Assembly: GCA_038206235.1 (NCBI GenBank)
Contig: JBBRBB010000022.1
Coordinates: 1 to 64,000 of the forward strand
Reading direction: 5' to 3'
DNA from: JBBRBB01 sp038206235
Lineage (GTDB): Bacteria > Bacteroidota > Bacteroidia > Chitinophagales > Chitinophagaceae
Length of the DNA stretch: 64,000 nt
The first letter of the stretch is position 1. Every line of letters begins with the position of its first letter. The position numbers and the translations under genes were made by a program. Below the pieces are notes generated by a model. That model saw only the letters and a list, made by a program, of their open reading frames with translations. It was not told the origin of the DNA and made no database searches. This document shows, in pieces, positions 28,691 through 36,515 of this stretch.

Positions 28691-28698
28691 CAAAGGTA
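28691..28698 (-). promoter_or_regulatory. Bacteroidota -7 element of kbl
   Basis: TACCTTTG on the minus strand, ending 10 bases before the first ATG. The predicted transcript would have only a very short leader. Confidence 0.4.
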
Positions 28699-28710
28699 AG
28701 AGATGGGGGG

Positions 28711-28743
28711 AAGTTGAAAAGTTGAAAGGGTGAATGGATGAAT
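28711..28743. repeat. Degenerate word array (GTTGAAAG)
   Basis: AAGTTGAAAA, GTTGAAAGGG, TGAATGGATGAAT: variant copies of one word between the M23 gene and kbl, next to the palindromic element at 28745-28775. Confidence 0.55.
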
Positions 28744-28744
28744 A

Positions 28745-28775
28745 CATGGTCAGACCCCGGGACGGTCAGACCATG
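28745..28775. repeat. Palindromic element with internal GGTCAGACC direct repeat
   Basis: Outer arms CATGGTC (28745-28751) and GACCATG (28769-28775) pair perfectly. Inside, GGTCAGACC occurs twice (28748-28756 and 28764-28772) separated by CCGGGAC. It abuts the stop codon of the M23 gene, so it may act as its 3' end. Confidence 0.7.
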
Positions 28776-29747
28776 TTAATCCAAACTCTGATTTGCAGAT
28801 GCTGCAAGTTTTAGCAGGCGGTCGTACTGTTCGGGAGTAAGGTCATTATAAAAATAATAAATAGGGTCAACGGGATCACCATTTCTGTGCACTTCGTAAT
28901 GGCAATGAGGTCCTGTGCTTTTTCCCGTGTTTCCCACATAACCTATTACCTGTCCTCTTTTAATTATTGTTCCCGGTTTTACTTTTATACGAAACATGTG
29001 GCCGTATAAGGTTTCATATCCAAATCCATGATTAATTACCACTTCGTTGCCATAACCGCCGGTATTAAACTCTGCTGTTTTTACAATGCCATCAGCCGTA
29101 GCATAAATAGGTGTGCCCTGTGGTGCAGTAAAATCAAGCCCTGCGTGGAATTTGGGTACTTTATACACAGGGTCAATGCGGGTACCAAAACCCGAAGCTA
29201 TTCTTGTTAAATCCTTATTACTTACAGGTTGTATGGCGGGTATGGCGGCCAGTAATTTTTCCTTATTTTTTATCATCTCATCAATTTCATTATACGATTT
29301 TTCCTGGTATAAAAACCGAAGGGTAAGATTATTTAGTTGCGTTGCAATGCTCTTGAGTAATTGACTTTCTCCCATGCTTTGCACTAAATTCACTTCTTTG
29401 CTTTTTTCCATTTCCTTTAACCTTGCACTGTCAGGAATGGGTGATGATTCAAATATGGAACGATATACATTATTATCTCTCTTTTCAATTTCTGCCATCT
29501 TATTCTGCAAATCATGTATTTGTTGCTGCATTATTCCGTAATTACTTGTAAGGTCTTCATTTTCCTGTTGCAGCATAATTATTTTTGGAGAATCAATATA
29601 ACGAAATGCAATAGCAACAATAATCCCGGCAGTAACAATAGTAGTAGTAAAAAAACCGAATAGACGCAACAACTTTACACGCAATGGAGTTACCAGTTTT
29701 TCATATCGCAGGGTATGGGTATTATAAAAATATTTTATTTTTTTCAT
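28776..29747 (-). CDS. M23 family cell-wall peptidase
   Basis: A 323-residue bitopic membrane protein. ATG at 29747 is preferred over a TTG 8 codons earlier. A transmembrane helix (about 31-52 of the chosen protein, LFGFFTTTIVTAGIIVAIAF) is followed by a coiled coil (QENEDLTSNYGIMQQQIHDLQNKM onward in part) and a C-terminal LytM domain with the zinc ligands H and D of KFHAGLDFTAPQG and the HxH of GPHCHYEVHRNGDPVDP. All ligands are intact, so it should be an active peptidoglycan endopeptidase in the periplasm. It is transcribed away from alaS. Confidence 0.92.
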   Translation of the reverse strand: MKKIKYFYNTHTLRYEKLVTPLRVKLLRLFGFFTTTIVTAGIIVAIAFRYIDSPKIIMLQQENEDLTSNYGIMQQQIHDLQNKMAEIEKRDNNVYRSIFESSPIPDSARLKEMEKSKEVNLVQSMGESQLLKSIATQLNNLTLRFLYQEKSYNEIDEMIKNKEKLLAAIPAIQPVSNKDLTRIASGFGTRIDPVYKVPKFHAGLDFTAPQGTPIYATADGIVKTAEFNTGGYGNEVVINHGFGYETLYGHMFRIKVKPGTIIKRGQVIGYVGNTGKSTGPHCHYEVHRNGDPVDPIYYFYNDLTPEQYDRLLKLAASANQSLD

Positions 29748-29839
29748 GGGAGTTTCATTGATATTGTGCAATCACCATCACTAATCCACACGGTTTTTAT
29801 CAGATATATAAGCACATATATTCACTGCCGCAAATGTTT

Positions 29840-29847
29840 TATTTTTG
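29840..29847 (+). promoter_or_regulatory. Bacteroidota -7 element of alaS
   Basis: Exact TATTTTTG 61 bases before the chosen ATG at 29909. An ATG at 29834 lies upstream of and overlaps this element, so it cannot be translated from this promoter. That supports the downstream start. Confidence 0.5.
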
Positions 29848-29908
29848 CTCTTTCGCAAAAAACAAAGATAGCTTCTTAGGCATTTATCAGCATCCTAAAA
29901 TTTTATTG

Positions 29909-32566
29909 ATGACAATGTTAAACAGCGCAGAAATACGACAAACCTTTCTCGATTTTTTTAAAAGCAAAGAGCATCAGATTTTACCTTCTGCACCGATTGT
30001 TATTAAGAATGACCCCACACTTCTTTTTACCAATGCGGGCATGAATCAATTTAAAGATTATTTTCTCGGAAATAAAAAATCACCTTACACCCGTGTGGCG
30101 GACACACAAAAATGTTTGCGTGTTAGTGGCAAGCATAACGACCTGGAAGAAGTTGGAGTTGATACTTATCATCACACTATGTTTGAAATGCTTGGCAACT
30201 GGAGCTTTGGAGACTATTTTAAGAAAGAGGCAATTGCCTGGAGTTGGGAGTTGCTTACAGAAGTGTATAAAATTGATAAGAACAAATTATATGTAACCGT
30301 TTTTGAAGGAGATGAAAAAGAGCAATTGTCAAAAGATGAAGAAGCAATTTATGAATGGAAAAATTTTATTGCAGAAGAAAGAATTTTATTTGGCAGCAAG
30401 AAAGATAATTTTTGGGAGATGGGCGATACAGGGCCATGTGGCCCCTGCACCGAAATTCATATTGATTGCAGAACAGAGGAAGAAAGAATTGCTGTTGATG
30501 GTAAAACGCTGGTAAATAAAGATCATCCGCAGGTAATTGAAATATGGAATGTTGTATTTATTCAATTCAACCGTTTAAAAGATGGCAGCTTAGAGCCATT
30601 GCCTGCAAAGCATGTAGATACAGGAATGGGTTTTGAAAGACTGGTGCGTGTATTACAAGGCAAACAAAGCAATTATGATACGGATGTATTCACCGGAACA
30701 ATTGCAGCAACTGAAAAGATAACAGGAAAGAAGTATGATGCATCAAGCTCTGCCTCCACCGGAGGGAGTTGGAGGGAGGCTGTTGCCTTTCGAGTAATCG
30801 CTGACCACATAAGGGCTATCTCATTCACTATTTCAGATGGGCAATTACCTTCTAACACAGGTGCAGGATATGTAATAAGAAGAATTTTGCGCAGAGCAGT
30901 TCGCTATTATTATTCTCATCTTAATTATAAACAACCTTTATTGTTTCAGTTTGTAACTGTAATAAGCAAACAGTTTGAAAATGTTTTTCCTGAATTGGAG
31001 CATCAGATTGATTTTGTGAGTAAAGTAATTATGGAGGAAGAAGAAGGTTTTCTGAGAACATTAGAAAAAGGATTGAAAAAAATAGATGAAATAATTTCAG
31101 TCGTTTCTAAACAGCCTGGTAAAAGAATGAATGGCACAGAAGTGTTTGAGTTGTATGATACCTATGGTTTTCCGGTTGATCTTACAAGGCTGATAGCAAC
31201 AGAAAATAATCTTACTGTTGATGAAGAAGGTTTTAAAAAGGAAATGGAACAGCAAAAAAAGCGTAGCCGTGTTGCTACTGCAATTGATGCAGAAGACTGG
31301 GTAGTGCTGGATACTTTTGCATTAAATGAATTTGTAGGATATGATTCACTTGAAATAAAAAGCAAAATTGTAAAATACCGGAAAGTAAAAGCGAAAGGGA
31401 AGGAGGCTTACCAAATAGTATTAGAAGCTTCTCCGTTTTATGCTGAAAGCGGCGGACAAGTTGGCGATACAGGAGAATTTAAAATTGGCGATAAAACCTT
31501 GCAGATTTTCGATACAAAAAAAGAAAATGAACTCATCATTCATTTTGCCGATAAACTTCCGGATAGTTTTGCAGAAGAAGTAATTGCAAAAGTTGATACT
31601 GAACGAAGAAAGGCTATTGCTGTTCATCACAGTGCTACACACTTATTACATGCCGCTTTGCGAAAGGTGCTTGGTACACATGTTACGCAAAAGGGAAGTC
31701 TTGTTAGTAATGAACATTTGCGTTTCGACTTTTCTCATTTCGCCAAACTAACAGCAGAAGAGATTGCAACCGTTGAAGCAATGGTAAATGAAAAAATAAG
31801 AGAGAATATTCCTGTTACAATTACGAAAATGCCGAAAGAAGATGCATTGAAAAAGGGCGCTATGGCTTTATTCGGCGAGAAATATGGAGATGTGGTAAGA
31901 GTAGTAATCATTGACCCAAACTATTCTGTTGAACTCTGCGGCGGCACTCATGTATACAATACAGGAGAGCTTGGTTTCTTTAAAATAAAACACGAAACTG
32001 CTATAGCTGCAGGTGTAAGAAGAATTGAAGCGGTAAGCGGAAAGCAGGCTGAAGAGTATGTGACAGTGCAATTCGAAACATTACATGCAATTAAGGAAGC
32101 GCTTAAGAGTCCAAAAGATATTCTGAAAGCGATTGAAAAATTGCAGGAAGATTCTAAGCAATTCATAAAAACAACTGAAGAATTAAAAAGACAACAAAGT
32201 TCTGGTTCAGTGGATAGATTGATTCTAAAAAAAGAAAATATAAATGGATATGGATTTTATCATGATATAATCTTAAATGTTGATATAGACGTTTTAAAAC
32301 TTATTGCTTCTGAGTTAGAAATAAAAAATGCAAAAAAAGAAATTGCTTTGCTTTTAGGAAAGAAAGATGGAAAAGTAAGCATTGTAGTTGCTTTGTCGAA
32401 TGATTTAAAAGATTCAGAAAAGCTTGATGCAAATAAAATTATCAAAGAACATATTGCTCCTTTAATTAAAGGTGGCGGGGGCGGTCAAAAAACTTTTGCA
32501 ACAGCAGGCGGGCAGGATGCAAGTAACCTTCAGCAGGTGATTGAAAAAGTAAAAAGTTTATTGTAA
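29909..32566 (+). CDS. alaS: Alanine--tRNA ligase
   Basis: An 885-residue class II synthetase charging tRNA-Ala. ATG at 29909 gives the canonical start MTMLNSAEIRQTFLDFF. The catalytic domain has FTNAGMNQFKDYFLG, RVADTQKCLRVSGKHNDLE and GPCGPCTEIHID. The editing domain has the zinc ligands HHSATHLLH and CGGTH, and the C-terminal DHHA1 region ends in GGGGGQKTFATAGGQDAS. Residues about 282-291 are an extra loop encoded by a GC-rich inverted repeat (30752-30780) just before VAFRVIADHIRAI. The stop codon overlaps the hicA ATG (TAATG), and a second, broken copy of the last 40 codons lies at 33041-33157. Confidence 0.97.
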   Translation: MTMLNSAEIRQTFLDFFKSKEHQILPSAPIVIKNDPTLLFTNAGMNQFKDYFLGNKKSPYTRVADTQKCLRVSGKHNDLEEVGVDTYHHTMFEMLGNWSFGDYFKKEAIAWSWELLTEVYKIDKNKLYVTVFEGDEKEQLSKDEEAIYEWKNFIAEERILFGSKKDNFWEMGDTGPCGPCTEIHIDCRTEEERIAVDGKTLVNKDHPQVIEIWNVVFIQFNRLKDGSLEPLPAKHVDTGMGFERLVRVLQGKQSNYDTDVFTGTIAATEKITGKKYDASSSASTGGSWREAVAFRVIADHIRAISFTISDGQLPSNTGAGYVIRRILRRAVRYYYSHLNYKQPLLFQFVTVISKQFENVFPELEHQIDFVSKVIMEEEEGFLRTLEKGLKKIDEIISVVSKQPGKRMNGTEVFELYDTYGFPVDLTRLIATENNLTVDEEGFKKEMEQQKKRSRVATAIDAEDWVVLDTFALNEFVGYDSLEIKSKIVKYRKVKAKGKEAYQIVLEASPFYAESGGQVGDTGEFKIGDKTLQIFDTKKENELIIHFADKLPDSFAEEVIAKVDTERRKAIAVHHSATHLLHAALRKVLGTHVTQKGSLVSNEHLRFDFSHFAKLTAEEIATVEAMVNEKIRENIPVTITKMPKEDALKKGAMALFGEKYGDVVRVVIIDPNYSVELCGGTHVYNTGELGFFKIKHETAIAAGVRRIEAVSGKQAEEYVTVQFETLHAIKEALKSPKDILKAIEKLQEDSKQFIKTTEELKRQQSSGSVDRLILKKENINGYGFYHDIILNVDIDVLKLIASELEIKNAKKEIALLLGKKDGKVSIVVALSNDLKDSEKLDANKIIKEHIAPLIKGGGGGQKTFATAGGQDASNLQQVIEKVKSLL
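30752..30780 (+). repeat. GC-rich inverted repeat inside alaS, in frame
   Basis: GCCTCC (30752-30757) and GGAGGC (30775-30780) flank a G-rich centre; CCTCC/GGAGG can also pair internally (30753-30757 with 30761-30765). It encodes about nine extra residues (ASTGGSWRE) in a linker that is variable in other AlaS proteins. Its composition is unlike the AT-rich surroundings. Confidence 0.7.
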
Positions 32567-32805
32567 TGAGCAAGCATGACAAACTAATTTTAAAACTTTT
32601 ATTAGGTAACTCTGACAAGAATTTTGAATTTGCTGATGTAGTTAAATTACTTAGGCAGTTGGGATTTGAAATTAGAATCAAAGGAAGTCATCATATCTTT
32701 ACAAAAGAAAATGTTGATGAAATTATTAATCTGCAACCATTGAATAATAACAAAACAAAACCCTATCAAGGTAAAACAAGTAAGAAGAATTTTATTAAAG
32801 TATAA
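32566..32805 (+). CDS. hicA: HicA family toxin
   Basis: A 79-residue putative mRNA interferase with a double-stranded-RNA-binding-like fold. The core is VVKLLRQLGFEIRIKGSHHIF, with the catalytic His of GSHH, followed by INLQPLNNNKTKPYQ, the pattern of HicA proteins partnered with short HicB antitoxins. Its ATG overlaps the alaS TAA by one base. It is followed after 11 bases by hicB, so the toxin comes first, as usual for HicAB. The module sits between two copies of the alaS 3' end, which suggests it was brought in by recombination at that point. Confidence 0.88.
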   Translation: MSKHDKLILKLLLGNSDKNFEFADVVKLLRQLGFEIRIKGSHHIFTKENVDEIINLQPLNNNKTKPYQGKTSKKNFIKV

Positions 32806-32816
32806 ATTCATTACAG

Positions 32817-33032
32817 ATGAAGAATTTTAAATATGAAATAATTATTTATTGGAGTAACGAAGATGATGCTTTTATTGCCGAAGTGCCCGAGCTTGCTGGC
32901 TGCATGGCAGATGGTAAATCATACAAGGAAGCATTGCATAATGCAGAGATTATTATTGAAGAATGGCTTGAAGCAGCTTCAGAATTTGGCCGCCCCATAC
33001 CCGAACCGAAAGGTAAATTGATATACGCATAG
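32817..33032 (+). CDS. hicB: HicB family antitoxin
   Basis: A 71-residue antitoxin with the RNase H-like HicB fold: IIIYWSNEDDAFIAEVPELAGCMADGKSYKEALHNA (core EVPELAGCMADG), then EEWLEAASEFGRPIPEPKG. This short type has no C-terminal DNA-binding domain, so autoregulation by HicB alone is doubtful. It is the partner of the upstream hicA. The decayed alaS tail begins 8 bases after its stop. Confidence 0.88.
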   Translation: MKNFKYEIIIYWSNEDDAFIAEVPELAGCMADGKSYKEALHNAEIIIEEWLEAASEFGRPIPEPKGKLIYA

Positions 33033-33040
33033 ATATAGGC

Positions 33041-33157
33041 ACATATTGCTCCTCTGATCAAAGATGGTGGGGGTGGACAAAAAACATTTGCAACAGTAGG
33101 GGCAGGATGCAAGCAATCTGCAGCAAGTAATTGAGAAAGTAAAAAGTTTATTGTAAT
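33041..33157 (+). pseudogene. Decayed second copy of the alaS 3' end
   Basis: 117 bases aligned to alaS 32449-32567 with about 15 substitutions and a 2-base deletion, so roughly 87 percent identical. Translated across the deletion it gives HIAPLIKDGGGGQKTFATVG and then GQDASNLQQVIEKVKSLL followed by a stop. Nearly all base changes are synonymous (only two residue changes), so the two copies diverged while both were functional alaS sequence, and the downstream one broke later. Confidence 0.9.
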
Positions 33158-33181
33158 TTACATTCTTTAAAAAATATCATC

Positions 33182-33481
33182 GTGAAAATATATAATTATA
33201 CAGTGGTTATTGAGAAAGATGAAGATGATAAATATTTGGCTATTTGCCCAGCACTTCAAGGTTGTTATTCTGAGGGAACTACTAAGGAAGAGGCCTTAGA
33301 AATGATAAAAGATGCCATTAAAAAATTTCACTTTAGCAGGTAAAGCGGCAGTCATGCCATTTATGCTAATCAGCATGGCATAAAAGTTACAATTCCAATT
33401 CATGGTAAAAAAGATTTAGGCAAAGGAATTTTAAAACAGATAATAAAAGATGCAGGTCTTAGTAATGAAGATTTGCTATAA
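33182..33481 (+). pseudogene. Remnant of a second hicB-hicA pair fused by deletion
   Basis: From GTG 33182 a 53-codon frame reads as the N-terminal part of a HicB antitoxin (YNYTVVIEKDEDDKYLAICP, ALQGCYSEGTTKEEALEMIK) and then ends FHFSR-stop. The same frame continues after that TAA as the C-terminal two thirds of a HicA toxin (SGSHAIYANQHG, VTIPIHGKKDLGKGILKQII) to TAA 33481. The missing parts are the HicB end and the HicA start, so one internal deletion joined the two genes in frame. The TAA sits where HicA usually has Gln (RQ-x-GSH), suggesting a CAA to TAA change. The gene order was antitoxin first, opposite to the intact pair upstream. Confidence 0.85.
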
Positions 33482-33600
33482 AATCCTAAACTCATTCATG
33501 CTGTTTTAGAATAAATTTTTTTGTTTCTCGAGATTTCATTTTCAACGCCCCATTTATTTATTTAACTTTTCCGAAACCTTTCGTATTTGAAATTCTTTCC

Positions 33601-33608
33601 TACTTTTG
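33601..33608 (+). promoter_or_regulatory. Bacteroidota -7 element of the PDZ gene
   Basis: Exact TACTTTTG 39 bases before the ATG at 33648. A TTTG lies upstream (33586-33589) but only 11 bases away, so the -33 box is not clear. Confidence 0.45.
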
Positions 33609-33647
33609 AATCTACTAAAAATTTCGTAGAATCTAAAATAATAAAGT

Positions 33648-34619
33648 ATGAATACTCATTTCAAATCAATCACTTTCGCTTTAATGACAAGCGCAATATC
33701 ATTATCTCTCTTCGCCCAGGATGAAATTTCACCTGATTCAAAAGATTCCAAAACGGAAAGTATCATCATTCGCAAAAAAGGAGATAGTAAAGAAAAACTG
33801 AACATAATAGTTGATGGTGATAAGATTACAGTTAATGGCAAACCGCTTGATGAATTCCAAAGCGAAGACATAGAAATACGCCGGGATGAAGATAATGATT
33901 TTGATATGATGAATATGCCCAGACCACCTATGCCGCCGGGCAAACCTGAAATTTTTCGGAATTATATGAAAACAATTAATGGAAATCATGCCTTTTTAGG
34001 TGTAATGACCGAAGCCACAAAAGAAGGAGCTAAAATCACCGACGTTACAAAAGAAAGCCCGGCAGAAAAAGCCGGTTTAAAAGAAGGTGATATAATTACA
34101 AAAGTTGATAATGAAAATATCAGCAGTCCCGATGACCTTTATAAAGCAGTAGGCAAGCATAAGGCAGATGATAAAGTAGCGATTATCTATAAACGTAATG
34201 ATAAAGAATATACAGCAACGACAACGCTTACGCAAAGCAAAGAGATGCATGTATATGGCTTTAACGGCGATAAGGATTTTGATTTTAAAATAGCTCCGCC
34301 CGAAATGCCAAACTCTCCTTATTTCTTTCATTGGAATAATAAGCAAAGGCTTGGTGTACAGGCGCAGGATACCGAAGATGGCAAAGGTGTAAAAGTGCTG
34401 GAAGTAGAAGACGAATCACCTGCTGAAAAAGCCGGTTTAAAAGAAGACGATGTAATAACACAGGTTAATAATAAGGCAATTGCTTCTGTAGATGACTTGA
34501 AAGAAAGCGTGAAAGATGTAAAAGATGGAGATACCGTAAAACTTACATATCGGCGCAATAATCAAACGCAAACAGTTGATATAAAGTTCCCCAAAGAATT
34601 AAAAACAATTGATCTTTGA
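33648..34619 (+). CDS. Exported protein with two PDZ domains
   Basis: A 323-residue periplasmic or surface protein. The signal peptide is residues 1-24 (LSLFAQ). An acidic linker leads to two PDZ domains, about 106-190 and 228-318, each with the hallmark ESPAEKAGLKEGD / ESPAEKAGLKEDD and the following VDNENISSPDDL / VNNKAIASVDDL. There is no protease domain, unlike HtrA/DegP. The two PDZ units look like an internal duplication. A scaffolding or regulatory role for envelope proteases is possible but unproven. A strong terminator follows. Confidence 0.88.
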   Translation: MNTHFKSITFALMTSAISLSLFAQDEISPDSKDSKTESIIIRKKGDSKEKLNIIVDGDKITVNGKPLDEFQSEDIEIRRDEDNDFDMMNMPRPPMPPGKPEIFRNYMKTINGNHAFLGVMTEATKEGAKITDVTKESPAEKAGLKEGDIITKVDNENISSPDDLYKAVGKHKADDKVAIIYKRNDKEYTATTTLTQSKEMHVYGFNGDKDFDFKIAPPEMPNSPYFFHWNNKQRLGVQAQDTEDGKGVKVLEVEDESPAEKAGLKEDDVITQVNNKAIASVDDLKESVKDVKDGDTVKLTYRRNNQTQTVDIKFPKELKTIDL

Positions 34620-34643
34620 TTTCTTTTAGAGTTCTCCAATGTG

Positions 34644-34672
34644 AACCACTGCAAAAAACAGTGGTTTTTATT
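34644..34672 (+). terminator. Rho-independent terminator after the PDZ gene
   Basis: Perfect stem AACCACTG (34644-34651) / CAGTGGTT (34659-34666), 7-base loop, then TTTATTT. Confidence 0.9.
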
Positions 34673-34712
34673 TCTCAAAAATTAATTTTACAAATTTTGC
34701 TTTAATTGTAAT

Positions 34713-34720
34713 TATCTTTG
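34713..34720 (+). promoter_or_regulatory. Bacteroidota -7 element of tatA
   Basis: Exact TATCTTTG, 26 bases before the tatA ATG and just past the preceding terminator. The only upstream TTG (34697-34699) is 13 bases away, closer than usual. Confidence 0.5.
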
Positions 34721-34746
34721 CTCTTCACCATTTAAAACTTTATACT

Positions 34747-34941
34747 ATGGGAAGCTTAGGTATGCCAGAAATAATTGTAATCTGTATTGCAATTTTAATT
34801 TTGTTTGGCGGAAGAAAAATTCCGGAATTCATGAGAGGTTTGGGAAAAGGAATCAGAGAATTTAACGATGCAAAAAGCAATGTAAGAAGAGAGCTGGAAG
34901 AAGGCATGAAGGAAAAAGATACACCTACTACCACTACTTAA
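34747..34941 (+). CDS. tatA: Twin-arginine translocase subunit TatA/TatE
   Basis: A 64-residue Tat translocase subunit that builds the export pore for folded proteins. One N-terminal membrane helix (MPEIIVICIAILILFG, residues about 5-20) is followed by the family hinge FGGRKIPEFMRGLGKGIREF and an amphipathic helix with a charged tail. Length and order are typical. No tatC is adjacent. It is followed 29 bases later by gatA and may be cotranscribed with it. Confidence 0.93.
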   Translation: MGSLGMPEIIVICIAILILFGGRKIPEFMRGLGKGIREFNDAKSNVRRELEEGMKEKDTPTTTT

Positions 34942-34970
34942 TCGTAATACCTTAAAAAACGCTTTAGCCT

Positions 34971-36425
34971 TTGTTTAGTTTCACTTCTATCAAAGACTAT
35001 CAAAATCATCTTGTAAACGGCCAAACAACCTGTGTTGAGGCCGTTTCTTATTTCCTGCAAAAGATTAGTTCCAGCCGGCATCTTAATGCATTTCTTGAAG
35101 TTTATGAACAGGAAGCTTTACAACGTGCAAAGCAATTAGATGCAGACTTGCAGCAAGGAAAACCAATGGGTAAATTGCATGGAGTTGTTGTTGCTTTAAA
35201 AGATGTAATTTGTTATAAAGGACATCGTGTTTCTGCTGCTTCGAAAATATTGAAAGATTTTACTTCTGTATATAATGCTACTGTTGTAAAAAAATTGCTT
35301 GCGGAAGGGGCAATCATTATTGGCAGAAATAATTGTGATGAATTTGCAATGGGTAGCAGTAATGAAAACTCAGCTTATGGAAATGTTCTAAATGCACTGG
35401 ATAATAATCGTGTTCCCGGCGGCTCTTCAGGCGGTTCTGCCGTAGCAGTACAGGCTGACTTATGTATGGTAAGTTTAGGAAGTGATACCGGCGGCTCTGT
35501 AAGGCAGCCTGCTGATTTTTGCGGCATTATAGGATTAAAACCTTCTTACGGGTGTATTTCAAGATATGGATTGATAGCTTATGCCTCATCATTTGACCAG
35601 GTAGGAATTTTCGCAAAAACATTGGATGATGCAGCCCTTACCCTTGAAGTAATTGCTGGCAGAGATGAATTTGATAGTACAGTTAATCCTAATCCACCAC
35701 CTGAATACTCTGCTTTACTTTTTTCAAAACAGAATAACAATTCAAAATATAGAATTGCCTATTTCAAACAAGCATTGGAACATCCCCGTTTAGACCCTGA
35801 AATCCGTATGGCTATTGAGTCTTTTCTAAAATCCTTAGAAAATTCAGGGCATTGGGTTGAGCCTGTTAATTTTGATCTATTTGAATACATTGTACCGACA
35901 TATTATATTTTAACAACTGCAGAAGCTTCAAGCAATCTTTCAAGATATGATGGAATTAAATTTGGTTATTCTGCTTCTGAAAAATCAGATTCTCTTTTAC
36001 ACGCATATAAATCTGCACGAAGCAGTGGATTTGGAAAAGAAGTAAAACGGCGGATTATGCTTGGAAATTTTGTGTTAAGCACCGGTTATTACGATGCTTA
36101 TTATACTAAAGCTCAGAAAGTTAGAACAATGCTTATTGACCAGACAAAAGATATTTTTGGGGAATACGATTGCATCATTTCACCCACAGTTCCCGCACCT
36201 GCATTCATGTTTGGAGAAAAAACCAAAGACCCTGTGGAAATGTTTCTTGCAGACATCTACACTGTGTTTGCAAATCTTGTGGGTATTCCCGCTATTTCAT
36301 TGCCCTTATTTAAAAATAGTAATAACATGCCTTTTGGTCTCCAGTTGATGAGTTCTAAGAATAATGACTTAGCTTTGCTGCGCGTTTCCAAAGATTTCCT
36401 TGAGGTACACCTGGAAACGAATTAG
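34971..36425 (+). CDS. gatA: Asp/Glu-tRNA amidotransferase subunit A
   Basis: A 484-residue amidase-signature protein, the glutaminase subunit of the GatCAB complex that makes Gln-tRNA or Asn-tRNA. The Ser-cisSer-Lys triad is visible: Lys in VVVALKDVICYKG (near 76), cis-Ser in GSDTGGSVRQPADF and nucleophile Ser in GGSSGGSAVAVQADL. The only start that keeps the conserved N-terminus FSFTSIKDYQNHL is TTG at 34971, and no in-frame ATG lies nearby. gatB and gatC are not adjacent, which is common in this phylum. Confidence 0.92.
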   Translation: MFSFTSIKDYQNHLVNGQTTCVEAVSYFLQKISSSRHLNAFLEVYEQEALQRAKQLDADLQQGKPMGKLHGVVVALKDVICYKGHRVSAASKILKDFTSVYNATVVKKLLAEGAIIIGRNNCDEFAMGSSNENSAYGNVLNALDNNRVPGGSSGGSAVAVQADLCMVSLGSDTGGSVRQPADFCGIIGLKPSYGCISRYGLIAYASSFDQVGIFAKTLDDAALTLEVIAGRDEFDSTVNPNPPPEYSALLFSKQNNNSKYRIAYFKQALEHPRLDPEIRMAIESFLKSLENSGHWVEPVNFDLFEYIVPTYYILTTAEASSNLSRYDGIKFGYSASEKSDSLLHAYKSARSSGFGKEVKRRIMLGNFVLSTGYYDAYYTKAQKVRTMLIDQTKDIFGEYDCIISPTVPAPAFMFGEKTKDPVEMFLADIYTVFANLVGIPAISLPLFKNSNNMPFGLQLMSSKNNDLALLRVSKDFLEVHLETN

Positions 36426-36515
36426 TTCTTTTTAGAAAAAACACTGCCAAAAAAAACAGCTTGCTAACTTGTCTTTTTTAGACAAAACATTTCATAACCA
36501 AAAAAAATGTAGTTA

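Noticed and set aside
29834..29908. Longer alaS start at ATG 29834
   Set aside because: It overlaps the -7 promoter element at 29840-29847 and adds residues unlike other AlaS proteins.
36469..36485. TTGTC...GACAA hairpin before the transglycosylase gene
   Set aside because: Only five pairs with a T-rich loop; too weak to call a terminator or regulatory site.
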